A stretch of 64,000 bases of DNA from Cytobacillus pseudoceanisediminis (GTDB taxonomy: Bacteria; Bacillota; Bacilli; Bacillales; Cytobacillaceae). Position 1 is the stretch's first letter, and each line of letters begins with the position of its first letter. The position numbers and the translations under genes were made by a program. The notes below the pieces were generated by a model that saw nothing but the letters and a program-made list of their open reading frames with translations, was not told the DNA's origin and made no database searches. Of this stretch, positions 24,748 to 32,619 are shown in pieces. The stretch lies in NCBI RefSeq assembly GCF_023516215.1, contig NZ_CP097349.1, positions 3,038,001 to 3,102,000 of the forward strand, given 5' to 3'.

Positions 24748-25922
24748 GTTTTCATCAATACTATTTCACTAACATTTCCTTCAAAATCGGAAATGAATTC
24801 GATGGAATATTTATCTGCCAAGTAGGTGGAAATGGTTTTACCTGACAGCACCTCTTCCCTTACTTCAAGAGGAGTGCCAAACATAGCAGTAATCTCGTCA
24901 ATGAAAGTTCTCACCCGCTGTCCAGGAATAGAAATTGCGGTTACATTTCCGGTTTCCCGTTCAAAATAATAGCTGATTTCAGGGTACATGACAAAAGGGC
25001 TTCCATTTTCAAACCCTTCCTTAATATAATTTGGATCTGACTTCTTAATTTCAGATATGTTTGTGCCAATTGGATAAGGGCTTCCGAGCGGAATTCCCTG
25101 TTTGGCTTTTTCAATGGCATCCACGCTGAGTGCCAGGTTTTTAAAAGGATAGTATAGGGCTTCCTCTTTTAACCACAGATTCATCCAGTCGATATCAGAA
25201 TGATCTTCTTTGTTCAGCTCTATTCGGTCATGCAGGCTCATCGAAAGGGTTTCTTCATTAAATAGCCATGTTGAAATAACCCATCTATCATTCTTATTTT
25301 GGGCAGTTTGAAGATACTTCTGATTAATATTTTTTATTTTCGCTTTGGAGGAAGTGACCACTTCTTTTTCTGTATTGATTTTAAGCACTTCTCCATCTTT
25401 AATCGCCAGCAGTTGGCCCTTAACCGCATTTTCCCCCTTGGACTGAAAAATCGAAATGATGGTTTTATTCCTCATTTTCTGAGTGTAAACCTGCTCCTTC
25501 GAAGGGTTAAATGACAATTCAGCACTGTTATTCAAAGCTTCCTGTCTATAAGCCTCTTTCGACCCTTTCTCAGCCAGGTAAACTGAGTAATGTCCTGTAA
25601 AATAAGAATCGCCTTTCTTCCCTTTCGCACTGTCCTCTTCCAGAATGGTTCTTCTTTCATCTTCAGCATATAGATAAACTGTATATTTCATTTTTCCATC
25701 TGTTGCGTCCACCTGGAATAGTGACTTGCCTTCAAGCCAAACAGTATCTTTTTTCTCTTTCCCGACCTCTTGTACAGCTGATGTATTCTGTTCAGCTTCC
25801 ACTTTATCTTCTTTTTCAAATTTTATTTCTTCTGTATTTAAAGATGCATTTATTTCATTTGAACATCCTGCTATAACGGATGACAGCATGGCAATCATGA
25901 TCATATTTATTAAATTTTTCAT
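24726..25922 (-). CDS. lipoprotein of unknown function
   Basis: This 398-residue exported lipoprotein has a type II signal peptide with lipobox IAGC (Cys20). A polar, Glu-rich linker follows. The C-terminal 110 residues (GSPYPIGTNISEIKKSDPNY, then YYFERETGNVTAISI, FGTPLEVREE) resemble the DUF4309/YjgB-type repeat domain, which has a G-x-P-x-x-x-GP-like kink and alternating strands. The middle (50-240) has no recognised domain. It is monocistronic between a repeat cluster and panF. Function is unknown; cell-envelope location is the only safe statement. Confidence 0.7.
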   Translation of the reverse strand: MKNLINMIMIAMLSSVIAGCSNEINASLNTEEIKFEKEDKVEAEQNTSAVQEVGKEKKDTVWLEGKSLFQVDATDGKMKYTVYLYAEDERRTILEEDSAKGKKGDSYFTGHYSVYLAEKGSKEAYRQEALNNSAELSFNPSKEQVYTQKMRNKTIISIFQSKGENAVKGQLLAIKDGEVLKINTEKEVVTSSKAKIKNINQKYLQTAQNKNDRWVISTWLFNEETLSMSLHDRIELNKEDHSDIDWMNLWLKEEALYYPFKNLALSVDAIEKAKQGIPLGSPYPIGTNISEIKKSDPNYIKEGFENGSPFVMYPEISYYFERETGNVTAISIPGQRVRTFIDEITAMFGTPLEVREEVLSGKTISTYLADKYSIEFISDFEGNVSEIVLMKTKNHAAQ

Positions 25923-26160
25923 TATATTCTCCCTAATGTTATAAAAACATTTCCATTTAAAGTCAAATGTTACAATTACGTTTCAACTAATTAAGTGTAA
26001 CAAATAGGGATCGTTTCTACAAACCTATCAATATGCTCATTTTTTTACAAAAACAAGGGTTTCCTCCCGTTTCCTTTATATATGACTCTTCTCCTGCTTT
26101 ACTTACACGGTTGAATAAAACGCCATATGCCCTATTTATCAGCGTTTTACAGTAAGAGAC

Positions 26161-26190
26161 AAGAGGCCCCGGAATAGTTTCCGGAGCCTA
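26161..26190 (-). terminator. panF terminator
   Basis: On the minus strand AGGCTCCGGAA and TTCCGGGGCCT pair around ACTA. The T run is weak. Confidence 0.6.
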
Positions 26191-26194
26191 ATGC

Positions 26195-27637
26195 TTATAT
26201 TTCTGCTGGTGCCGATGCATGTTTTTCGGTCAATAGACTTACAGATACGTATGCAGCAAGTGACAAAGCAATAGGCAATACGACTGTATTCATGCCTAAT
26301 GCATTTGGATAAAAAGTATGGAATAAAATATACGAAGCAGTTCCGGTTATCATCGAGGCCACAGCCCCATATCTATTTCCCTTAGCCCAATATAGGCCCA
26401 GCACAACTGGCCATATGAATGCTGCTTCCAGTCCCCCAAAAGAAAAGAGATTCAGCCAGATCAGCAAATCGGGCGGACTGAGAGCCATGATGCAAACCAG
26501 AATTCCAAGCAGGGCTGTAACCGCAAAACTCAGTTTCTTTATGGCAGCTTCTTTGGCATCAGGCTTAATGTAATTAATATAGACATCTTTCACAATCGCC
26601 GAGCTGACCAGGAGGAGCAGGGAATCCACTGTTGACATGATGGCAGCCATCGGTGCAGCCAGTACAATTCCCGCAAGCCATGGAGGAAGAACTTCCATGG
26701 CAATCAACGGCATAACTTTATCTCCCACTTCAATCCCCGGAAGAATAGGACGGGCAAATACGCCAATTAAATGCATGCCAAGCATGATAAAGCCGACTAC
26801 TATTGTTCCGATTATAATGGCCCTGTGCATGGCTCTGGCATTTTTATATGACATGGCCCTCACTGCGACCTGAGGAAGGCCTACAACTCCAACTCCCACA
26901 AGAATCCAGAATGAGGATACATATAAAGGAGTCAATCCGCCATCAAAGCCAAACGGTGTAATCAGATTCGGATTTTCTGAAGACAGGTCGCTGATAATAT
27001 TCGGTATTCCTCCACCTGCCATAATAACAGCAACCAGAAGGATCATGGTGCCGATGAACATGATTCCGCCTTGGACAGCATCCGTTACGGCAACAGCACG
27101 GAAGCCGCCGATAACCACGTAGACCATAACAGAAGCCGCAAAAATGAATAAAGCAGACAAATAGCTTAATCCTGTCAGTGACTCAATTAATCTTGCTCCG
27201 CCAACCCATTGGGCAGCCATGGCAGAAAAAAGGAAAATAATGATGCTGAGAGAGGATAGCCAGACAACCCATCTGCTGTTATATCGTTCTTTTAGAAAAT
27301 CGATGAGCGTCACAGCATTATACTTTCTTGCTGTGATGGCAAACTTTTTCCCCAGCACCATGAGAACGAAATAACCTGTGACAACCTGTGACATCGCAAG
27401 CAGCACCCAGCCAAGCCCCTGTGTGTAAGCAACGCCGGGACCTCCAATGAAACTGCTGGCACTTCCGTAGGTTGCAATCATCGTCATAGCCAGAATAAAA
27501 CCGCCAAGCTGCCTTCCTCCAAGAAAATAATCCTGCAGGAACGAACTCCCGGTATCAATCTTTCTGCTGGACCATAAGCCTACGAGAAAAATAATAATTA
27601 AAAAGATGAGAAGAGGAAAAATTACCTGCCAATTCAT
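26195..27637 (-). CDS. panF: sodium/pantothenate symporter
   Basis: This 480-residue member of the sodium:solute symporter family has 13 predicted helices. It carries DYFLGGRQLGGFILAMTMIA, ATYGSASSFIGGPG and GGFRAVAVTDAVQGGIM, the last being the SSF signature region. PanF assignment is supported by YhdT encoded directly upstream with a 4-base overlap, the usual yhdT-panF pair. It imports pantothenate with sodium for coenzyme A synthesis. Confidence 0.92.
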   Translation of the reverse strand: MNWQVIFPLLIFLIIIFLVGLWSSRKIDTGSSFLQDYFLGGRQLGGFILAMTMIATYGSASSFIGGPGVAYTQGLGWVLLAMSQVVTGYFVLMVLGKKFAITARKYNAVTLIDFLKERYNSRWVVWLSSLSIIIFLFSAMAAQWVGGARLIESLTGLSYLSALFIFAASVMVYVVIGGFRAVAVTDAVQGGIMFIGTMILLVAVIMAGGGIPNIISDLSSENPNLITPFGFDGGLTPLYVSSFWILVGVGVVGLPQVAVRAMSYKNARAMHRAIIIGTIVVGFIMLGMHLIGVFARPILPGIEVGDKVMPLIAMEVLPPWLAGIVLAAPMAAIMSTVDSLLLLVSSAIVKDVYINYIKPDAKEAAIKKLSFAVTALLGILVCIMALSPPDLLIWLNLFSFGGLEAAFIWPVVLGLYWAKGNRYGAVASMITGTASYILFHTFYPNALGMNTVVLPIALSLAAYVSVSLLTEKHASAPAEI

Positions 27638-27924
27638 TCAGATTCTCCCCCTTCCCCGTTTTCTTCAAACGGAACTTCTTTAAACAGGAACTTAACAGCT
27701 GCTGTTACCAGAATCACCATTACGGCAAATCCTGCTGCGCAGCTCCAGAAAAACCAGGCAGGCAACCCCCAAATATATGTATACTCACCAGCAGGCCCAG
27801 ACCCCATCCCATAGGCAAACCCATACCACCATACAAAATTGAAGAGCACCAGACCAATGCCAATCCACGCCTCTCTCTCTGCGATTTTAAAGCGCGGATC
27901 TTTTTTATGTACGCCTTTCTTCAT
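27634..27924 (-). CDS. yhdT: YhdT-family membrane protein (DUF997)
   Basis: This 96-residue protein has two membrane helices: DPRFKIAEREAWIGIGLVLF with FVWWYGFAYGMG, then GLPAWFFWSCAAGFAVMVIL. Both are conserved in YhdT. The start is set at MKKGVHKKD because GGGGG precedes it; the longer frame has none. Its end overlaps the start of panF (ATGA), so the two are translated together. It is probably an accessory subunit of the pantothenate symporter; the mechanism is unknown. Confidence 0.88.
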   Translation of the reverse strand: MKKGVHKKDPRFKIAEREAWIGIGLVLFNFVWWYGFAYGMGSGPAGEYTYIWGLPAWFFWSCAAGFAVMVILVTAAVKFLFKEVPFEENGEGGESE

Positions 27925-28081
27925 TTTGTCCCCCTTCAGAGCTTTATTTAGTAACGTACCATAAAATACAGAATATTCCCTGAATATAATCCCACTTATG
28001 TATATTTTCTGCAACAAAAAAAGCAGATTGCTCTGCCTTTTTGATATTATTTTAAAATTTCACTTTAAGCAAGCTAGGATC

Positions 28082-28579
28082 TTAACGATTGTCAATTGTC
28101 TCCGGGTAAAGGTCATGGTTCATTAAACGGTATTCTGCCATTTTTTCATATTTCGTCCCCGGCTTGCCGTAGTTGCAATACGGATCAATGGAGATTCCGC
28201 CACGTGGCGTAAATTTGCCCCAAACCTCAATATAGCGCGGGTCCATTAATTCAATAAGGTCGTTCATAATGATATTCATGCAGTCTTCATGGAAATCGCC
28301 ATGATTTCTAAAGCTGAAAAGATATAGCTTTAATGACTTGCTCTCTACCATTTTCTGATCCGGAATATAGCTGATATAGATGGTCGCAAAATCCGGCTGT
28401 CCTGTTTTCGGGCAAAGACTCGTAAACTCAGGGCAATTAAACTTTACAAAATAATCGCGGTTTGGATGCTTATTGTCAAAAGCCTCCAGAATATCAGGCG
28501 AGTATTCAAAAAGATATTTTGTACCCTGATTTCCCAATAGCGTAATATCCGTTAATTCCTCATCTTTTCTTCCTGACAT
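28082..28579 (-). CDS. queF: NADPH-dependent preQ0 reductase QueF
   Basis: This 165-residue unimodular QueF reduces 7-cyano-7-deazaguanine to preQ1 in queuosine synthesis. The catalytic Cys is in [15 protein letters not shown] (near residue 55), which also has the conserved Asp. The substrate/NADPH motif [20 protein letters not shown], then CMN, is intact. A preQ1-I riboswitch and terminator lie directly upstream, so the end product of the pathway represses the gene. Confidence 0.97.
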   Translation of the reverse strand: MSGRKDEELTDITLLGNQGTKYLFEYSPDILEAFDNKHPNRDYFVKFNCPEFTSLCPKTGQPDFATIYISYIPDQKMVESKSLKLYLFSFRNHGDFHEDCMNIIMNDLIELMDPRYIEVWGKFTPRGGISIDPYCNYGKPGTKYEKMAEYRLMNHDLYPETIDNR

Positions 28580-28640
28580 AAAAAAGCCTCCCTTTATACG
28601 ATCCCGCTGATCCTAAGAAGAGGTCCAAAAAGTACAGCTT

Positions 28641-28676
28641 AAAAAATAAAAACCATATCCTCTTATGGATATGGTT
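28641..28676 (-). terminator. riboswitch-controlled terminator in queF leader
   Basis: On the minus strand AACCATATCC and GGATATGGTT pair around ATAAGA, followed by TTTATTTTTT. It lies 18 bases after the preQ1 aptamer and before queF. Confidence 0.85.
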
Positions 28677-28693
28677 GATTATTATAATCAAAG

Positions 28694-28730
28694 CCATAGT
28701 TTTTTATAGAGGGTGAAGCTATGAACCTCT
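28694..28730 (-). promoter_or_regulatory. preQ1-I riboswitch
   Basis: The minus strand reads AGAGGTTCATAGCTTC, then ACCCTCTATAAAAAAC, then TATGG. AGAGG/CCTCT form P1, and CATAG pairs with CTATG as the pseudoknot across the A-rich tail. This is the class I preQ1 aptamer. It would favour the downstream terminator when preQ1 is bound. Confidence 0.92.
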
Positions 28731-28877
28731 CCCGCTCACACGGGAATATTCGAAATATAATTGTCATTGTTACTATAGAGAAAAAGCCTGTTTCTGTCAA
28801 TAGGGGCTTCTTTATCTGGTTTTCATTTATTCTTCTATAGTATAATTACGTTAATTTTCTTAGAAAGGTGACATGTT

Positions 28878-29249
28878 ATGTGGAATGAGTTTAAAAAATT
28901 TGCCCTGAAGGGAAATGTGCTTGATTTGGCTGTCGGGGTTGTTATCGGAGCTGCCTTCGGAAAGATTGTATCTTCTCTTGTAGATGATATCATCATGCCG
29001 CTTGTTGGATTGCTGATGGGCGGAGTTGACTTTACGGATCTGATGGTAAAAGTTGGAGGAGCTGAGGTCAAATACGGTTTATTCATACAGAATGTGGTTG
29101 ATTTCTTCATCGTGGCATTCTCTATTTTCATCTTTATCAGGATTATCAACAATCGTTTTAAAAAGAAAGAAGAAGCAACGCCTGCCCCAGCTGTGGATAA
29201 AAACGTTGAGCTATTAACGGAAATAAGAGACCTTTTAAAAAACCAATAA
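28878..29249 (+). CDS. mscL: large-conductance mechanosensitive channel MscL
   Basis: This 123-residue channel protein forms pentamers that release solutes on osmotic downshock. It has the family N-terminus ([20 protein letters not shown]), the first pore helix with [19 protein letters not shown], a periplasmic loop (VKYGLFIQN), the second helix ([15 protein letters not shown]) and a charged C-terminal helix ([13 protein letters not shown]). Full length. GAAAGG lies upstream. It is divergent from queF. Confidence 0.97.
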   Translation: MWNEFKKFALKGNVLDLAVGVVIGAAFGKIVSSLVDDIIMPLVGLLMGGVDFTDLMVKVGGAEVKYGLFIQNVVDFFIVAFSIFIFIRIINNRFKKKEEATPAPAVDKNVELLTEIRDLLKNQ

Positions 29250-29310
29250 ATGATGAAACTTATATAATAGTTCTGACGTATATACATATACAAATGATTT
29301 TAGGGGAGAA

Positions 29311-29961
29311 ATGAAACAAATGTATGTACAGCAAACCGCAAATAATAGTTATTTGCCTTCTGTTTTACGGGCATTCGCCTTATCATTGGGTATTGCTTTT
29401 ATCGGAACGATGGCGGGTGTTTTCGTCCCTCCAGCCCTGTTTTTGCCGCTCATGATTCTTGAACTCGGAATGCTGCTTTTCGCTTTCCTGCTTCGCCGCA
29501 AAAAGGCCATCGGGTATCCATTCCTGTATGTATTTACATTTATTTCAGGGATGACGACCTATCCGATTGTTGCCCATTACCTGGCTGCCATTGGCCCGAA
29601 CCCCGTACTGGTCGCACTTGCAGCGACAACGGTTGTGTTTACAGGCCTGGCTGTATACGCTACGACAACCAAGCGGGATTTATCTTTTCTTGGCGGCATG
29701 CTGATGGCAGCATTGCTTGCCCTTATTGCAATCTCTATTTTCAGCATCTTCTGGCCGTTAAGCTCTAACGCGATGCTGGCATTCTCCTTCATCGGAGTGC
29801 TTGTATTCAGCGGATATGTGCTATTCGATTTCAACCGCATGAAGCATTATGGAGTTTCACCGGAAGAAGTGCCTTTAATGGCTCTTAACCTATACCTTGA
29901 TTTTATTAACCTGTTCATTAATATTCTTCGTATTTTTGGAATTTTGGGGAGCAGGGACTAA
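29311..29961 (+). CDS. yetJ: Bax inhibitor-1 family membrane protein (YetJ-like)
   Basis: This 216-residue protein has seven predicted membrane helices. The BI-1 family features are the GMTTYPIVAHY region, GLAVYATTTKRDLSFLG and the C-terminal FSGYVLFDFNRMKHYG and MALNLYLDFINLFINILRIF. B. subtilis YetJ is a pH-sensitive calcium leak channel of this family, so the same activity is inferred. GGGGAG precedes the ATG. A terminator follows immediately. Confidence 0.9.
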   Translation: MKQMYVQQTANNSYLPSVLRAFALSLGIAFIGTMAGVFVPPALFLPLMILELGMLLFAFLLRRKKAIGYPFLYVFTFISGMTTYPIVAHYLAAIGPNPVLVALAATTVVFTGLAVYATTTKRDLSFLGGMLMAALLALIAISIFSIFWPLSSNAMLAFSFIGVLVFSGYVLFDFNRMKHYGVSPEEVPLMALNLYLDFINLFINILRIFGILGSRD

Positions 29962-29987
29962 ACAGGAGTGCGAACTCCTGTTTTTTT
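29961..29987 (+). terminator. yetJ terminator
   Basis: AACAGGAGT and ACTCCTGTT pair around GCGA, followed by six more T. Confidence 0.88.
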
Positions 29988-30063
29988 ATGTGCAAGCATC
30001 ATTTCTTTATTCCTTCAAAAAGATTAGGTATGATCAGAAGTAAATCCGAAAGGCGGGATAATA

Positions 30064-30618
30064 ATGAATTATATTTTGGAAACCCAAAATCCTGATAAAA
30101 ATATTACGCTTGAACAGGCCATTAATGGCCAATATACAATGGCTGTTTTCGTCCGCCATCTTGGCTGACCGGTGTGCAGAGAATATCTTGCGCAGTTGCG
30201 CGAGCGCATAAGTGAATTGGAAGCCAGAGGTTTTCAAGTCATTGTCATTGCTCCTTCTAAAGGAACATTCATCAATCAATTCCTTGAGCAATTCGGCCCG
30301 TTCCCTTTTCCAATCCTTAGCGATCCATCCCGGGAAGCTTATAGAGGAATGGGACATAAAACAATGCCAAAGTGGAAGCTCCTTTCAAAAGCAGCATTTG
30401 GATTTATAACAGGAAAAGTGAAGGGCTTTGTCCCTGATAATGAAAAACAGAAGGAATTTGTCATGAAATCCATGAAGACCCAGGATGTCTACATTCAAGG
30501 CGGGACATGGCTTTTCTCGCCACAGGGAAAGATTTTATGGAAGCATATTGATGAATCCCCTGAAAATCACGCAAAGATTGATGATGTTTTAAAGAAAATG
30601 GATGAAGTGAAAGCTTGA
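30064..30618 (+). CDS. AhpC/TSA-like redox protein with in-frame UGA (selenocysteine, UxxC)
   Basis: A 184-residue thioredoxin-fold protein of the AhpC-TSA_2 (Prx-like) type reads through one TGA at 30166-30168. The frame from MNYILETQNPDKNITLEQAI runs into TMAVFVRHLG, then UGA, then PVCREYLAQLRERI, and continues to GGTWLFSPQGKILWKHIDES. The family motif is HxGCPxC, so UGA replaces the first active-site Cys (residue 35), giving UxxC with Cys38. A hairpin with an AGUU loop starts 19 bases later. AAAGGCGGG lies before the ATG. Downstream-only reading from GTG would delete the active site. It is probably a selenoenzyme; substrate unknown. Confidence 0.86.
30187..30204 (+). promoter_or_regulatory. 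candidate bacterial SECIS hairpin (UxxC protein)
   Basis: The seven-pair stem CUUGCGC/GCGCGAG (one U-G pair) closes an AGUU loop, starting 19 bases after the UGA. Position and GU-containing loop fit a bacterial SECIS element. Confidence 0.68.
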
Positions 30619-30645
30619 AAGGCAGTCAATTACTTGGCTGCCTTT
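30618..30645. terminator. bidirectional terminator
   Basis: AAAGGCAG and CTGCCTTT pair around a 12-base loop between the convergent UxxC-protein and cyclo-ligase genes; T-rich on the plus side. Confidence 0.6.
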
Positions 30646-31355
30646 CCTTTTGTTAACTCCCATATTTCACGCAAAACCGGCATCTCTTCCATTTCCTTCT
30701 CCGTTACAAGATCCCATTGAATCCCGTTTGGTTTTGGATATGGCGTGTTGGTTTTGATCAGTTCCTTTTCAGTGGCAATCCAGTCGACAGTCAAATCATA
30801 TGGGTCCCTCGGGATATCTGCCTCTGTAACCTGGGCGCTATTCACTGTTCCAATTACAGGGATTTCGGGATTTCCCAATTCTCTGATTATCGCATATTCA
30901 CGGTCGGCATAGCCCTCCCCTTTTCCGACACGCCGGCCATCCCGGTGAAGACCCACTGATCCGGCAAAAAACAAATCAATTTTCGGCAATTCGGTGAGAG
31001 GAACTTCTTTACCATATGAGTGGATATGCTTAAGGCTCGCTGCTTTTCGCTCCTCCCCGGGTGGGACCCATTCCGGCTTTACCATAATAAATCCTGCTTT
31101 CAGCCTTGGAGTTGGAACCAGCAATGTCTTTCCATCTTTCAAAATTTGTGCACGGACCGGCAGCTGCGGAGAATCAGGATTAACTTTAATTACCTTAGCC
31201 TCTTTATACTCAGGCATAGTAAAAACAAATGCAGCCGCTTTTTCAGCTCCTTTGAAATTGGGGATTCTATTTTTTAAAGGAAACGGAAAGCGGCCAAGCT
31301 TGTTTTCCTCGAGAAAATTCCATATGTACTCACGGATTTCTTTCTTCGTATTCAT
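30630..31355 (-). CDS. 5-formyltetrahydrofolate cyclo-ligase-like protein
   Basis: This 241-residue cytoplasmic protein of the 5-FTHF cyclo-ligase superfamily (COG0212) has the basic N-terminus KKEIREYIWNFLEENKLGR and TLLVPTPRLKAGFI. It also has the phosphate-loop-like GRRVGKGEGYADREYAI, matching the family GxRxGxGxGYYD motif. It is longer than MTHFS enzymes (about 190), and the loop has GYAD rather than GYYD. This is typical of the cyclo-ligase-like paralogues annotated as MTHFSD-type. The exact reaction is not certain. The gene converges on the UxxC-protein gene. Confidence 0.8.
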   Translation of the reverse strand: MNTKKEIREYIWNFLEENKLGRFPFPLKNRIPNFKGAEKAAAFVFTMPEYKEAKVIKVNPDSPQLPVRAQILKDGKTLLVPTPRLKAGFIMVKPEWVPPGEERKAASLKHIHSYGKEVPLTELPKIDLFFAGSVGLHRDGRRVGKGEGYADREYAIIRELGNPEIPVIGTVNSAQVTEADIPRDPYDLTVDWIATEKELIKTNTPYPKPNGIQWDLVTEKEMEEMPVLREIWELTKGKAAK

Positions 31356-31827
31356 TGCGTTTCACTTCCTTTCTTTTATTTTATCCATAAGGGATAAAAC
31401 TGAATAGAAAAAGAACTTCATTTTTTAAAGAAATAGGTTTTAAGTCAAGATCTCGTGGTAAACAAATAATGCAAGGCCAATAACAAAACAGAAGGGACTG
31501 GTTGACGATGAAAAGCGTAACAGCGACTTCAAGGTTCGTCATTGGCATTGCAAGAAACCAGGGAGGGTTTGCAGAGCGTTCGAAAGGCACTCTCGTCTAT
31601 AACCGATATATTTAAAATCGGTTCGGCCCTATGCAAATCATAATCCTCAGGTTGTCCGTCATCGGACTTAAAAAAGGTGCAGACCAATCGGTTTGCATCT
31701 TTTTTAATGCCTTAAATCCCCTAAAACCCCTCTTCTTTTCTCCCTATCTGCTAAAAAAATTCCTGATCATTGTTTAGACATGTATTTTTTTCACCATAAT
31801 GGCAAATAAAAGGAGGTTTCTAGATAA
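31356..31827. other. gene-poor interval with hairpins; possible small RNA
   Basis: No convincing protein gene is seen. The plus strand contains a 36-codon frame (31508-31615, MKSVTATSRF...) with a weak AAGGGA ten bases upstream and an ACCGAT/ATCGGT inverted repeat (about 31600-31623). It ends in a strong terminator at 31670-31705. A transcribed small RNA or leader ending there is possible. It matches no riboswitch class I know. Confidence 0.35.
31670..31705 (+). terminator. strong orphan terminator
   Basis: AAAGGTGCAGACC and GGTTTGCATCTTT pair (with G-U pairs) around AATC, followed by more T. No protein gene ends just upstream, which points to a short transcript. Confidence 0.75.
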
Positions 31828-32592
31828 ATGTCTGAACATGAACAAAAACAAGAATCAACCATGTCCCGGAGGAGATTCATCCGTAATTCCGGGTTAGTTG
31901 CCGGCGGTTTGGTAGGAGGCGGCATTCTTGGCGGCTTAATTGGCGCAAACATGAATAAAGACGGTACAGCAACGGAAGAGAATCCCCATACAAACGGGCA
32001 TGATCAGGTTGCCTATCAGCAGTCACCTTTATATTTCACAAACCCCGAGATATTCGGAATCCTTCAGGCGGCCGTTGAGAGAATTTATCCAAAGGATGAA
32101 AATGGCCCTGGCGCTAATGATTTGGATGTTCCATTTTTTATTGACCACCAGCTTGCGGGCTCATGGGGAAACAATACAAGGGAATATATGCAGGGCCCTT
32201 TCTTCCCAGGCTCAAACTTTCAGGGTTACCAGTCCCCTTTAAAACGGCATGAAGTCTTTGATGTCGGCCTTGTTGCCCTGCAGACCTACAGCAATGATAA
32301 GTTTAATAAGCCTTTCGCTGAACTGGAGGGTGAACAGCAGGATGAAATCCTTACCGCTTTTGAGGAGGATAAAGTAGAGCTCCGGGGTGTCACTTCCAGG
32401 ACATTTTTTAATATTCTCCGGGCAGCAACTATTGAAGGCGTTTACGCAGATCCTGCCTATGCCGGAAACAAGAATATGGAAGGTTGGAAAATGAAAGACT
32501 TTCCTGGCCATCAGATGAGCTATATCAATCAAATTGAGTCTGAAAAATTTGTGGAAATTGAACCAAATAGCCTCCATTCATATACGAAATAG
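31828..32592 (+). CDS. gluconate 2-dehydrogenase subunit 3 family protein, Tat-exported
   Basis: This 254-residue protein has a twin-arginine signal: MSRRRFIRNSG followed by a Gly-rich hydrophobic stretch (VAGGLVGGGILGGLIG). The rest is the gluconate-2-dehydrogenase small subunit fold: VERIYPKDENGPGANDLDVP, FIDHQLAGSWG, TFFNILRAATIEGVYADPAY. It pairs with the GMC flavoprotein encoded 27 bases downstream, and the Tat translocase genes follow. The small subunit probably carries the flavoprotein across the membrane as a complex. The substrate sugar or alcohol is not known. AGGAGG lies upstream. Confidence 0.9.
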   Translation: MSEHEQKQESTMSRRRFIRNSGLVAGGLVGGGILGGLIGANMNKDGTATEENPHTNGHDQVAYQQSPLYFTNPEIFGILQAAVERIYPKDENGPGANDLDVPFFIDHQLAGSWGNNTREYMQGPFFPGSNFQGYQSPLKRHEVFDVGLVALQTYSNDKFNKPFAELEGEQQDEILTAFEEDKVELRGVTSRTFFNILRAATIEGVYADPAYAGNKNMEGWKMKDFPGHQMSYINQIESEKFVEIEPNSLHSYTK

Positions 32593-32619
32593 AACTATCT
32601 CTTAAGGAAGTGATAAAAA

